Source: DASXTK01 sp036505485
GTDB lineage: Bacteria > Actinomycetota > Acidimicrobiia > Acidimicrobiales > VFJN01
DNA: 27,650 nt
Reading direction: 5' to 3'
Assembly: GCA_036505485.1 (NCBI GenBank)
Contig: DASXTK010000142.1
Span: 1-27,650 of the forward strand
Shown here: positions 1 to 8,325 of the stretch, in pieces
Layout: the number at the start of each line of letters is the position of its first letter
How positions within the stretch are numbered: the first letter of the stretch is position 1
Translations under genes and position numbers: made by a program
The notes under the pieces: model-generated
Databases searched by the model: none
The model's input: the letters and a program-made list of their open reading frames with translations, nothing else
What the model was told of the DNA's origin: nothing

Positions 1-943
1 GGTGGTGGCCATCCTGACCGGCGCCGGGGCTGTGGTCTACGGCATGGCCATCCTGCCCGATCCGCCGGTGCTCTTCGGACCGTTGCTCGGCATCTACACC
101 CTCGCCGCCCATCGGCCTCGCCGGATCACCGTCCCGTTCGCGTTGGTCGCGATGGTGGTCGCCGGCTTGTCCATCCCCCTCGGGGACGATTCGGACGCGG
201 CCGACGTGGCCGTTGCCTACTTCTCCGCCGTCACCGCCTGGGTCGTGGGTGACACGACCCGCAGCCAACGGGAACGGGCGGCGTGGCTGGAGTCCCGCCG
301 GGCCGACGAGGTCCTCCAGGCCGCCGCCGACGAACGGGTGCGGATCGCCCGGGAGCTGCACGATGTCGTGGCCCACCACGTCAGCGTGATCGCGGTCCAG
401 GCCGAGGCGGCCCAGGAGGTGGTTGCTGCCCGTCCCGACCAGGCCGCCGACGCCATGGGGAAGGTGGCCGACACCGCCCGCAGCGCCATGGGCGAGCTGC
501 GCCGGCTGGTCGGCGTCCTGCGCACGCCGGCCGATCTGGCGCCGCAGCCCGATCTGGCCGCGGTCGATGAGCTGGTCGACTCGGTCCGCCAGGCTGGGCT
601 GGCGGTGGAGCTGTCGAGGTCGGGGCAGCCGCGACCGGTCGATGCCATCGTGGGTCTCACCGCCTACCGGGTGGTGCAGGAGGCCCTGACCAACGTGTTG
701 AAGCACGCCGGCCGCGGCCCGGCCACGGTGGAGCTGGAGTTCGGCGACGATGCCTTGGTGATCACCGTGTCCGATGACGGCGTCGCAGCGGCCGGACGGA
801 ACGCCCGCCGCTCACATAGCCCGGCCGGCCAGGGCCTGGTCGGGATGCGCGAGCGGGTGGCGACCCTCGGCGGCAGCCTCGAGGCCGGACCGCGTCCCGG
901 CGGGGGTTTCGCGGTCCGAGCGCGGCTGCCGCTGGTCTCGTGA
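1..943 (+). CDS. Sensor histidine kinase, HisKA_3/NarX-like (5' end outside window)
   Basis: This is the C-terminal part of a two-component sensor kinase; the reading frame is open from the first bases, so the start lies upstream. The visible 313 residues begin with hydrophobic segments (about 1-35 and 43-60, more weakly 68-83), consistent with the last helices of a membrane sensor. A dimerisation and phosphoacceptor segment follows, with the RELHDVVAHH motif whose first His (about residue 120 of the fragment) is the expected phosphorylation site. The HATPase_c domain carries the N-box (VVQEALTNVLKHA), the G1 box (VSDDG) and the G2 region (GQGLVGMRERV). It would phosphorylate the response regulator that follows, with which it overlaps by 4 bases (GTGA at 940-943). 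The signal sensed cannot be read from the sequence. Confidence 0.93.
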   Translation, partial: VVAILTGAGAVVYGMAILPDPPVLFGPLLGIYTLAAHRPRRITVPFALVAMVVAGLSIPLGDDSDAADVAVAYFSAVTAWVVGDTTRSQRERAAWLESRRADEVLQAAADERVRIARELHDVVAHHVSVIAVQAEAAQEVVAARPDQAADAMGKVADTARSAMGELRRLVGVLRTPADLAPQPDLAAVDELVDSVRQAGLAVELSRSGQPRPVDAIVGLTAYRVVQEALTNVLKHAGRGPATVELEFGDDALVITVSDDGVAAAGRNARRSHSPAGQGLVGMRERVATLGGSLEAGPRPGGGFAVRARLPLVS

Positions 944-1611
944 CCATTCGGGTGGTCGTCGCCGACGACCAGGAGCTGGTGCGCAGCGGCTTCGGCATGA
1001 TCATCGACGCCCAGGACGACCTGCAGGTGGTGGGCGAGGCCGCCGACGGGCTGGAGGCCATCGACATCGTTCAAAGCCAGCGGCCCGACGTGGTGCTGAT
1101 GGACATCCGCATGCCCCGTCTCGACGGGATCGAGGCCACCCGCCGCATCGTCTCGCAGGCCGACCTGGCCGAGACCACCCGGGTGGTGATCCTCACCACC
1201 TTCGATCTGGACGACTACGTGTTCCAGGCCTTGCGGGCCGGGGCCAGCGGGTTCCTCCTCAAGGACGTGCGCCGGGAGGACCTGGTGCACGCCATCCAGG
1301 TCGTGGCCGCGGGGGACGCCCTGCTGGCGCCGTCCATCACCCGGCGGCTCATCGAGGACTTCGCCCGGCGACCCGAGCCCGTGCCCGCGTCCGGGCCCCG
1401 GATCAAGCGGCTCACCCCCCGGGAGCAGGAGGTCCTCGAGCTGATCGGCCAGGGCTGCAACAACCGGGAGATCGGCGAGAAGCTGTTCGTGGGCGAGGCC
1501 ACGGTCAAGACCCACATCGGCCGCATCCTGATGAAGCTCGACCTGCGCGATCGGGTGCAAGCAGTCATCTATGCCTACGAGGCCGGCCTGGTGCGTCCTA
1601 CCACGGGTTGA
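940..1611 (+). CDS. NarL/FixJ-family response regulator
   Basis: This 223-residue DNA-binding response regulator is the likely partner of the overlapping upstream kinase. The receiver domain (about 1-120) has the acidic pair D9-D10, the phosphoacceptor D55 in LMDIRMP, the switch Thr in ILTTFD and the conserved Lys in FLLKD. A LuxR-type helix-turn-helix occupies about 158-215 (LTPREQEVLELIGQG, then EATVKTHIGRILMKL). The GTG start at 940 lies inside the kinase stop codon, which indicates translational coupling. The MMPL transporter starts 60 bp downstream on the same strand, so the pair may control that exporter. Its target genes are not visible from sequence. Confidence 0.95.
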   Translation: MTIRVVVADDQELVRSGFGMIIDAQDDLQVVGEAADGLEAIDIVQSQRPDVVLMDIRMPRLDGIEATRRIVSQADLAETTRVVILTTFDLDDYVFQALRAGASGFLLKDVRREDLVHAIQVVAAGDALLAPSITRRLIEDFARRPEPVPASGPRIKRLTPREQEVLELIGQGCNNREIGEKLFVGEATVKTHIGRILMKLDLRDRVQAVIYAYEAGLVRPTTG

Positions 1612-1671
1612 CCCGGCGGATCGGCCCGCGGTCCGACGACTTCGAGCCCCGGAAATCAGAGCATCGAAGCC

Positions 1672-3708
1672 ATGTTGGATCATCTGGCTGCATTCATCCT
1701 GCGCCGACCCCGCCTCGTGATCGTGGCCTGGCTGCCGGTCTTCGTCCTGGGCGTCGTGGCCGCCGGGGCCCTGTTCTCGGAGTTGGACGCCGACCTCGAC
1801 GGTCCGGCCAGCTTCCAGTCGGAGCAGGTGGGCAAGCGCCTCGACACCCTGGACCCGAGCGATGGCGATGTCGTCGCCATCGTCGGGGGTGCGCCGGTCC
1901 CCGCCGGGGTGCTCGACGATCTGAGGGCCCTGCCCGGGGTCGACCAGGTCCGCAGCGGTCCCAGCGACGACAGTGCGCTGACCGGCATCGACGTCGTGCT
2001 CAGCGGTCGGCTGGACGACGACGCCCGCGACGCACTGGCCGACGATGTGGCGGCCGAGCTGCGGTCGATCGACGCGCCCCGGGTTCAGGTCGGGGGCGAG
2101 CTGCTGCTCGACCAGGAGGTCGGCGACCTGGCCGAGCACGACGCCCAGCGGGCCGAGATGCTGTCCCTGCCCATCGCCCTGATCGTGATGGCCGTCGTGT
2201 TCGGTGGGCTCCTGGCGGCCGGGCTGCCGCTCGCCATCGCCCTGTCGGGGGTGGCCGCCAGCTCGCTGGCCCTGGCCATCATGTCCGGCTTCACCGACAT
2301 CTCTCTCTATGCCATGAACGTCACGATCATGCTCGGGCTGGGGCTCGGGATCGACTACGGCCTGCTGCTGGTCAGCCGGTTCCGGGAGGAACGGGGCCAG
2401 GGCGCCGTCGTCCCCGAGGCGGTGCGTCGCACGGTCGGGAGCGCCGGGCGGACCGTGGTGTTCTCGGCCTGCACCGTCGCCGTCGCGCTGGCCGCGCTCC
2501 TGGTCTTCCAGGATGCGACGATCCGGTCGCTGGGCCTGGCCGGCATCACCGTGGTCCTGGCCACCATGGCCGCGGCGCTCACCCTGCTGCCGGCCATGCT
2601 GGCCACCTTCGGGCATCGTCTCGGGTTCACCACAGCGGGATCCGATCACGGCTTCTTCGCCCGGCTGGCTCGGCTCATCCAGCGCCGGGCGGTTCCGGTC
2701 GTGCTGGTGGTCGGGGCCGGACTGGTACTGCTGGCGGTGCCGTTCGCCGGCGCCCGCTTCGACGACCCCGGCGTGAAGTCCCTGCCCCGCTCGTCGGAGA
2801 CTCGGGCCGTGGCCGAGACCATCGATGCTCGGTTCGGCTCGGTGACCGCTGAGCCGGTGATGGCCATCGGCGATGTCGACCCCGACGATCCCGCCGTCGC
2901 TGCCTGGGTCGACGACATCGCCGGTCTGCCCGGAGTGAAGGAAGCATCGGTCGACGACATCTCCCAGGCCGGCTCCACTGTGGTCGAGGTGCACGCCGCG
3001 GGTCTGACCAACGGTCCGACGGCGCAGCACGTGGTCTCGGCCATCCGTGATGTGGACACACCGTTCCGGGTCATCGTCGGCGGCGACCCGGCCGAGATCG
3101 TGGACTTCCGGGAGTCGATCACCAGCCGGCTGCCCCTGGCCGTAGCCGTCATCGTGGTGGCCACCTTCGTCCTGCTGTTCCTGATGACCGGTTCGGTGGT
3201 GGTGCCGCTCAAGGCCATCGTGATGAACGTCCTGTCGCTAGGTGCCACCTTCGGGGCCTTGGTGTGGGTGTTCCAGGACGGCCATCTGTCCGGCCTGCTG
3301 GGGTTCGATCCACCCGGTTCGCTCGATCTGGTGATGCCGGTGATCGTGTTCGTCTTCGCCTTCGGGCTGTCGATGGACTACGAGGTGTTCCTCCTGGCCC
3401 GGATCCGTGAGGCCTGGTTGGAGACCGGCGACAACGACACCGCTGTGGCCGTGGGGCTCCAGCGCTCGGGCCGGATCATCACCTCGGCCGCCCTGCTCAT
3501 CGTGATCGTCTTCGCCGGGTTCGCCACCGGAGAGATCGTCCCGCTCAAGCAGCTGGGAGTCGGCCTGGCCCTGGCCGTCGTGGTCGACGCCACCGTGGTC
3601 CGCTCCCTGCTGGTGCCCGCAACCATGAAGCTCATGGGGACCTGGAACTGGTGGGCCCCCCGCCCCCTGGCCCGAGCCCACCGCCACCTGGACCTCCGCG
3701 ACGCGTAA
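1672..3708 (+). CDS. MMPL/RND-type transporter
   Basis: This 678-residue inner-membrane protein has the duplicated architecture of the MMPL branch of RND transporters. A first helix (about 14-34) is followed by an extracytoplasmic domain (about 38-160) and a helix bundle (about 163-310). A second cycle follows: a helix near 340-360, a soluble domain to about 483, and a bundle at about 487-660. The paired charged motifs in the bundles are both present: GLGIDYG with D228-Y229 and GLSMDYE with D569-Y570, the residues expected to carry the proton relay. It is shorter than mycobacterial MmpL proteins and lacks their long C-terminal tail. Family members export lipids, glycolipids or drugs; the substrate here is unknown. 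It sits behind a two-component pair and ends just before a strong hairpin. Confidence 0.93.
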   Translation: MLDHLAAFILRRPRLVIVAWLPVFVLGVVAAGALFSELDADLDGPASFQSEQVGKRLDTLDPSDGDVVAIVGGAPVPAGVLDDLRALPGVDQVRSGPSDDSALTGIDVVLSGRLDDDARDALADDVAAELRSIDAPRVQVGGELLLDQEVGDLAEHDAQRAEMLSLPIALIVMAVVFGGLLAAGLPLAIALSGVAASSLALAIMSGFTDISLYAMNVTIMLGLGLGIDYGLLLVSRFREERGQGAVVPEAVRRTVGSAGRTVVFSACTVAVALAALLVFQDATIRSLGLAGITVVLATMAAALTLLPAMLATFGHRLGFTTAGSDHGFFARLARLIQRRAVPVVLVVGAGLVLLAVPFAGARFDDPGVKSLPRSSETRAVAETIDARFGSVTAEPVMAIGDVDPDDPAVAAWVDDIAGLPGVKEASVDDISQAGSTVVEVHAAGLTNGPTAQHVVSAIRDVDTPFRVIVGGDPAEIVDFRESITSRLPLAVAVIVVATFVLLFLMTGSVVVPLKAIVMNVLSLGATFGALVWVFQDGHLSGLLGFDPPGSLDLVMPVIVFVFAFGLSMDYEVFLLARIREAWLETGDNDTAVAVGLQRSGRIITSAALLIVIVFAGFATGEIVPLKQLGVGLALAVVVDATVVRSLLVPATMKLMGTWNWWAPRPLARAHRHLDLRDA

Positions 3709-3713
3709 CGATG

Positions 3714-3766
3714 CCGAAATTGAGGCGTTTCTCGCGCCTATAGCGCGAGAAACGCCTCAATTTCGG
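3714..3766. terminator. Perfect 24-bp inverted repeat, likely bidirectional terminator
   Basis: Positions 3714-3737 and 3743-3766 are exact reverse complements, separated by the 5-base loop CTATA. The hairpin fills the gap between the convergent MMPL gene (stop at 3708) and the BTAD regulator (stop at 3774). Neither side has a long T-tract, although each arm carries a short AAATT/AATTT run near its outer end. Placement supports termination in both directions. Perfect arms of this length, more AT-rich than their surroundings, could also be a dispersed palindromic repeat unit. Confidence 0.75.
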
Positions 3767-3773
3767 GAGGTGG

Positions 3774-6700
3774 TCAGGCGTCGGGGCCGAGGACTCGGCG
3801 TTGGAGTTGCTGGGTGGCGCCGGAGGGTTGGGCGTCGAGCTCGGCGAGGGCGTCCATGCAGCGGGTGAGCATGCGGCGGGCGCCGGAACGGTCGCCCCGG
3901 GCCAAAGCCGCGCCGACCAGGATGGCGTAGGCCTGCTCGGCCCAGGGATCGACGGACAGGGCGCGGTGGGCGACAGACTCGGCCTGTTCGGTCTCGCGCC
4001 GCCCGAGCAGCAGCTGGCCGGCACGCACCGACGCGGCAACGAAGCGGGTGCGGTAGTGCTCCCGGTCGAGGGCGAACCAGTCGGCCTCGGGCAGGCCGAC
4101 GTGGAGCTCATCCCGATACAGAGCGACGGCGGCGAGGTCGTGCTCCAGCGCGAGCGACGGGGTTCCGTCCGCTTCGGCCTTGGCCGCGGCCGCCTGGTGC
4201 TCGTCGAACTCGTCGATGTCGATGCCGAGGTACTGCCCGGTGACGAGCTGCACCGCGTGGCCCTCCACCCTGACCAGGTACGGGGTGTCGCCGCTGTCGC
4301 GCCACGGTTCGAGCAACTTCAGCAGGTGGTTGAGGGTGACAGCGAGGTTGTTGCCCGCCGACGGCTCGTCGAGGTCGGGCCAGAGCGCGGCCGAGATGGC
4401 GCTGCGGTTGGTCCGGCGGTGCCCGACGAGGTAGGCAAGCAGAGCCTGCAGGCGTTTGCGGCGCAGGTCGGGGGCGATGGCCTCTTCCCCGTCCGGGCCG
4501 TTTCGGCGCAGCGTGAGCGGGCCGAGGACCGCCAGGTAGGTGGTGCGCGGCGGCGGAGCCGGCACCGCGGCCAGCAAGGCCTTGGCGTGCTTGGTGTGAC
4601 GGGGCTGGGTGTCGACGGTGGCCCGGACCGCGGCCCGTCCGGGAGGCCCCAGAGCGTCGAGCAACGCCCGGCCCTCGGAACGACCGGACCCGGTCAGCCC
4701 GACCGCGAGCTCGGCCGCGAACCGGTGGTGCAACACGGCGCGGATGGCGCCGGAGTCGGGGATGTCGAGGGTCTGCAGGCCGGACCGGGACGAGCTGCGG
4801 TCCTCCCGGAAGGCCACGACCGCAGCGGACAGATCCCGGGCTCGGCGGGGATAGCCGCGGAGGGCCGCGCTGTCCCAGTACTTCCTGGCCTCGGGGACCA
4901 GGACGTAGCTGAGCGAGAGCGCCTGGCGCCAGGTCCGGCGTTCGACGCTCTGGTCGACCCCGTGGACCTCGAACGCCTCGCGCATGGTCGCCGCCGCACC
5001 GGACTCGTCGCCCTCGGCCAGCTGCAGGGACGCGGTGGCCGAGGCGATCTGGACCGACGGCGATTCGATGGGCGACGGCGGGGCCGTGACCAGCGCATCA
5101 TCGAGGAACCGGCTGGCGGTCGCCACATCGCCGGCGTACGAGAAAGCGATGCTGGCGAAGATCTGGCCCAAGTGGAAGTTGTAGGTCGGGCCGGTCCGCT
5201 GCTCGGCCGCCACCACCACGGGGATGCGGGCCAGGGCCTCGTCGACCAGGCCGTCGGCCCACCAGGCCCGGAACTGGAGCGAGTCGATGATGGTCCGAGT
5301 GGCCGAGTCGGCTCGACGGCCCAGACGCTCGATGATCTCGTAGGTGACTTCGCTGGCGCCCTGGTCCAGGCGGACAACCCCATACATCCAGCCGGCGTAG
5401 GCGTCCCAGACCGTGTCGAGGACCCCCGCCGCCATGTTGTCCAGCTCGGCCAGCACCTCGGCGTCGTCCCCGGCCAGATCGGCCATGGCCCCCCGAGCCA
5501 GCGCGGCCAGGGCTCGGGCCACCGGATGACCGGTCGGTTCCAGCTCGAACAGTCGCCCCACGATCTCGGCGAGGGCGTCGAGGTCCTGGCCCCACCACGC
5601 CAGCTGGCCCAGCTGGGCCACGGCAGCAAGCTCGGCATCGAGGTCCCGCTCGGCCCGCGAGCGGGCCGCGGCCTCCGTCAGCGACTCGACCGCTCGGGCC
5701 GGAGCGGTGAACGCTATGTGCAGCCCGGTGGCCAGACGGCCGGCCGACGACGCCAGCACGGTTTCCGAGCTGTTCGACAGCCAGCGCCCGAGCTGGCTCG
5801 GCACCAGCCGATCGGTGGCCAAACAGGCGGATCGCAGGACCTCCGGGGCCGCCTCCCACAACCCGGCCTCCTGGAGCAGACCGAACGCCTCGTCGAACCG
5901 TCCCCGCAGGCGGAGGTGATCGACGGCTCGGCGCCGGATCTCGGCCCGCTCCGCCGGGGCGAGGGCCAGACCAGGGGCCGTGCGCCACAAACCGTGCGGA
6001 ACATGCCAGCCGTCGGCCCCCCAGGCCACGAGCGGAATCCCGTCGAGCATGCTCGCCAGGTCGACCGGGGTGCCCACCGCGGCCGAGGCGAGCTCGTCGT
6101 CGGCTCCGCCCAGGTCACACAGCACGGCCAGGACGTGACGGCGCACGGTCCCGAGCGGCTGGAGGACCTCCTCCCACAGGTAGGTGCCGGTGAAGCGGCG
6201 GTCGATGCTGGCCGCCAGCTCGGCCATCGCCGGCCAACCCCCCGTTTCGCCGAACCGCGTGGGGTCGAGGCCGCGCCGGGCCGCGTAGCCCGACAGCTCG
6301 TCGTCGGAGAAGCGGAGGTCGTCCTCGACCAGACGCAGCACCGCACCCTGGGTGTCGAACCGGGTCAACGGCACCGGCGGTTCCGACCGGCTGGCGAACA
6401 CCACGTGCCCGTTGGCCGGCAGGGCCTGGACCAGATCGGCCAGCCAGGCCGCTCCGGCGGAACCGGCGGGCAGCAGATGAACGTCGTCCAGGACCAGGCA
6501 GGCCTCGGTCGGCGATCGTCGCCACACCGCATCGGCCACGGTGGCGGGATCGAGCGCAGACTCGTCCCGGGTCGAGTGGAGCATGTCCTCCTCGCCTCGA
6601 CCTTCGATGGCCGCCGCGACAACCCGGGCCAGCCGATCAGCGTCCGCGTCCGGGGACTCGACACCGACCCACACGTCCTCGCCGCGGGGCGACAGCCGGT

Positions 6701-6893
6701 TCTCGGCGATCGCCTGGGCCAGAAGTGTGGTCTTCCCCAAGCCGGGGCCCCCGATGACCGAGGTGACACGGTGCTGCCAACGCCCAGTCAGGGATCGCAG
6801 CAACCGCGGACGGGTCAACAGCTCGGGCCGCGGCTCCGGTGGAACGAACCGGAACGAGCGAGTCATCTCGTTGGTCACCGTACGACGATTCAC
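3774..6893 (-). CDS. STAND ATPase-TPR-BTAD transcriptional regulator (copy 1)
   Basis: This 1039-residue cytoplasmic regulator has a MalT-like P-loop ATPase first: Walker A GGPGLGKTT with K54, and Walker B ACLVLDDVH with D136-D137. A long helical TPR-like middle (about 330-770) follows. The C-terminus holds a winged-helix segment (about 783-885, with KRLQALLAYLVGHRR and LNHLLKLLEP) and a BTAD domain (about 890-1035). Canonical AfsR/SARP proteins carry the DNA-binding and BTAD part at the N-terminus, so the order is reversed here. The GTG at 6893 has an AGGGA-like sequence just upstream; an ATG at 6866 (residue 10) is an alternative. It follows the acyltransferase gene by 25 bp and is probably cotranscribed with it. 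The paralogue at 13012-16080 shares the same layout. Confidence 0.9.
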   Translation of the reverse strand: MNRRTVTNEMTRSFRFVPPEPRPELLTRPRLLRSLTGRWQHRVTSVIGGPGLGKTTLLAQAIAENRLSPRGEDVWVGVESPDADADRLARVVAAAIEGRGEEDMLHSTRDESALDPATVADAVWRRSPTEACLVLDDVHLLPAGSAGAAWLADLVQALPANGHVVFASRSEPPVPLTRFDTQGAVLRLVEDDLRFSDDELSGYAARRGLDPTRFGETGGWPAMAELAASIDRRFTGTYLWEEVLQPLGTVRRHVLAVLCDLGGADDELASAAVGTPVDLASMLDGIPLVAWGADGWHVPHGLWRTAPGLALAPAERAEIRRRAVDHLRLRGRFDEAFGLLQEAGLWEAAPEVLRSACLATDRLVPSQLGRWLSNSSETVLASSAGRLATGLHIAFTAPARAVESLTEAAARSRAERDLDAELAAVAQLGQLAWWGQDLDALAEIVGRLFELEPTGHPVARALAALARGAMADLAGDDAEVLAELDNMAAGVLDTVWDAYAGWMYGVVRLDQGASEVTYEIIERLGRRADSATRTIIDSLQFRAWWADGLVDEALARIPVVVAAEQRTGPTYNFHLGQIFASIAFSYAGDVATASRFLDDALVTAPPSPIESPSVQIASATASLQLAEGDESGAAATMREAFEVHGVDQSVERRTWRQALSLSYVLVPEARKYWDSAALRGYPRRARDLSAAVVAFREDRSSSRSGLQTLDIPDSGAIRAVLHHRFAAELAVGLTGSGRSEGRALLDALGPPGRAAVRATVDTQPRHTKHAKALLAAVPAPPPRTTYLAVLGPLTLRRNGPDGEEAIAPDLRRKRLQALLAYLVGHRRTNRSAISAALWPDLDEPSAGNNLAVTLNHLLKLLEPWRDSGDTPYLVRVEGHAVQLVTGQYLGIDIDEFDEHQAAAAKAEADGTPSLALEHDLAAVALYRDELHVGLPEADWFALDREHYRTRFVAASVRAGQLLLGRRETEQAESVAHRALSVDPWAEQAYAILVGAALARGDRSGARRMLTRCMDALAELDAQPSGATQQLQRRVLGPDA

Positions 6894-6918
6894 CCTGTCC
6901 CTGCTGGGTGAATTGCCC

Positions 6919-8325
6919 TCAACTATCGACTTGGGAAAGAAGGGAGTCGATGCCGCTGATGATGCCCTTGGCGAGCACGTCGATGTCGGCGGACACGTCC
7001 CGATCGCCGGTGATCCCGAAGGTCAGCGTCCCGTTGTAGGAGAAGATCGACACACCGATCCGCATCGGCGCCGCGATGGGGACGTAGGGGTAGGCCTTGA
7101 GCATCAGCCGACCGCACGAGTACAGCGGCAGCTGGGGCCCGGGCACGTTGGTGGTCACGGTGTGGACGTTGCCGGTGCGCGACACGACGCGAGCAGCCAG
7201 GCGCATCCCCAAGCCGAGCAGGGCCGGCGGCGCGAACCCGGACAGGGTGGTGAGCGCCTCGCCGGCGACCGCCTGCTTCGACTCCTTGAGATCGCCGAGC
7301 TCGCGGCGGATGGCGCTCAGGGCCTCGGCCGGGTCGGCCAGGGAAACCGGCAGCTCGGCGAACATGGCCGACACCTTGTTGTCGAAGGTTCCGTCGTGCG
7401 CGGCCGCCCCATCGTCCCGGGTGGTGCGGACCGATACGGGAACCAGGGTCCGCACGACCTGGTCACTCACGTCCTCGCCCCGGCTCACGAGCAGGTCGCG
7501 GAAGCCGCAGGTGATGGCTGCGAGCACGACATCGTTGACGGTCCCACCCAGGCCGTGGCGGATCCGCTTGACCGCCGCCAGCTCGGCTTCGGCCCAAGCG
7601 ACGATGCGGTGCGGACCGATCGAACCGGTCAACGCCGTGCCCGCGGACCGGGCCAACGGAGCCAGCGACCGCAGCCCGCTGGCCACCTCGCGCACCGGCT
7701 GGAGCATCCGCCTGGGGGTCCGCACCATCGAGCCCACCACCCGCAGCTGCTCGTAGTTGCTGGTGGTGAGGTCTCGGATCGTGCGGAAGGTCAGATCGCC
7801 CCGGGTCGGCGTCGGTTCGGGTTCCCACGGCGTCAGTTCGGCCTTCGGCGGATCGGGCGACAGGTCCATGAGCACGGCCAGCAGCTCGACTCCCGAGACC
7901 CCGTCGACCATGCAGTGGTGGACCTTGGACACGAGCGCCCACTGGTCGTCGGCCAGGCCCTCGACGACCCACATCTCCCACAGCGGCTTGGTCCGGTCGA
8001 GGCGCTGGGACATGAGCCGAGCCACCAGCCGCCGCAGCTCGCCCTCGCCGCCCGGGGACGGCAGCGCGGTCCGACGCACGTGGTAATCGAGGGTGAAGTC
8101 GGCATCGTCCACCCACACCGGACGGCCGATGCCCATGGGCACCGTCTCCACCCGCTGGCGGTAGCGGGGCACCAGGGGCAGACGGGACTCGACGGTGCGG
8201 CTGAACGTGGCCTGGTCCGGCACCGGCCCGGCGTAGACCGCGGTCGAGCCGATGTGCATGCCCACGGTGCGGTCGCTGTCCTCGATGTGCAGGAACGAGG
8301 CGTCGAGCGGGCTCATACGATCCAT
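6919..8325 (-). CDS. WS/DGAT-family wax ester synthase / diacylglycerol acyltransferase
   Basis: This 468-residue enzyme belongs to the family that transfers acyl groups from acyl-CoA to diacylglycerol or fatty alcohol, making storage triacylglycerol or wax esters at the inner face of the membrane. The N-terminal signature MSPLDASFLHIED is present. The catalytic HHxxxDG motif reads HHCMVDG at residues 136-142. The C-terminal half carries the family-typical NVPGP and the late GRLMLKAYPYVPI segment. The start chosen is ATG 8325: AGGAGG at 8338-8333 is 7 bases upstream, and the ATG shares one base with the stop of the preceding hydrolase (TGATG). An open frame continues upstream to 8391 but would overlap the hydrolase. 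Actinomycetes often hold several paralogues with differing preferences, so the acceptor is not predicted. Confidence 0.94.
   Translation of the reverse strand: MDRMSPLDASFLHIEDSDRTVGMHIGSTAVYAGPVPDQATFSRTVESRLPLVPRYRQRVETVPMGIGRPVWVDDADFTLDYHVRRTALPSPGGEGELRRLVARLMSQRLDRTKPLWEMWVVEGLADDQWALVSKVHHCMVDGVSGVELLAVLMDLSPDPPKAELTPWEPEPTPTRGDLTFRTIRDLTTSNYEQLRVVGSMVRTPRRMLQPVREVASGLRSLAPLARSAGTALTGSIGPHRIVAWAEAELAAVKRIRHGLGGTVNDVVLAAITCGFRDLLVSRGEDVSDQVVRTLVPVSVRTTRDDGAAAHDGTFDNKVSAMFAELPVSLADPAEALSAIRRELGDLKESKQAVAGEALTTLSGFAPPALLGLGMRLAARVVSRTGNVHTVTTNVPGPQLPLYSCGRLMLKAYPYVPIAAPMRIGVSIFSYNGTLTFGITGDRDVSADIDVLAKGIISGIDSLLSQVDS

Noticed and set aside
664..3030. A long minus-strand open frame (788 codons) opposite the MMPL gene
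   Set aside because: Its translation is rich in Gly, Arg, His and Gln with no domain, whereas the plus-strand frame has clear MMPL motifs. Long antisense frames are common in very GC-rich DNA.
3801..6911. A plus-strand open frame of 1036 codons opposite the first BTAD regulator
   Set aside because: It mirrors the codon pattern of the real gene, is low in complexity, and has no recognisable fold. The opposite strand has Walker motifs and a BTAD domain.
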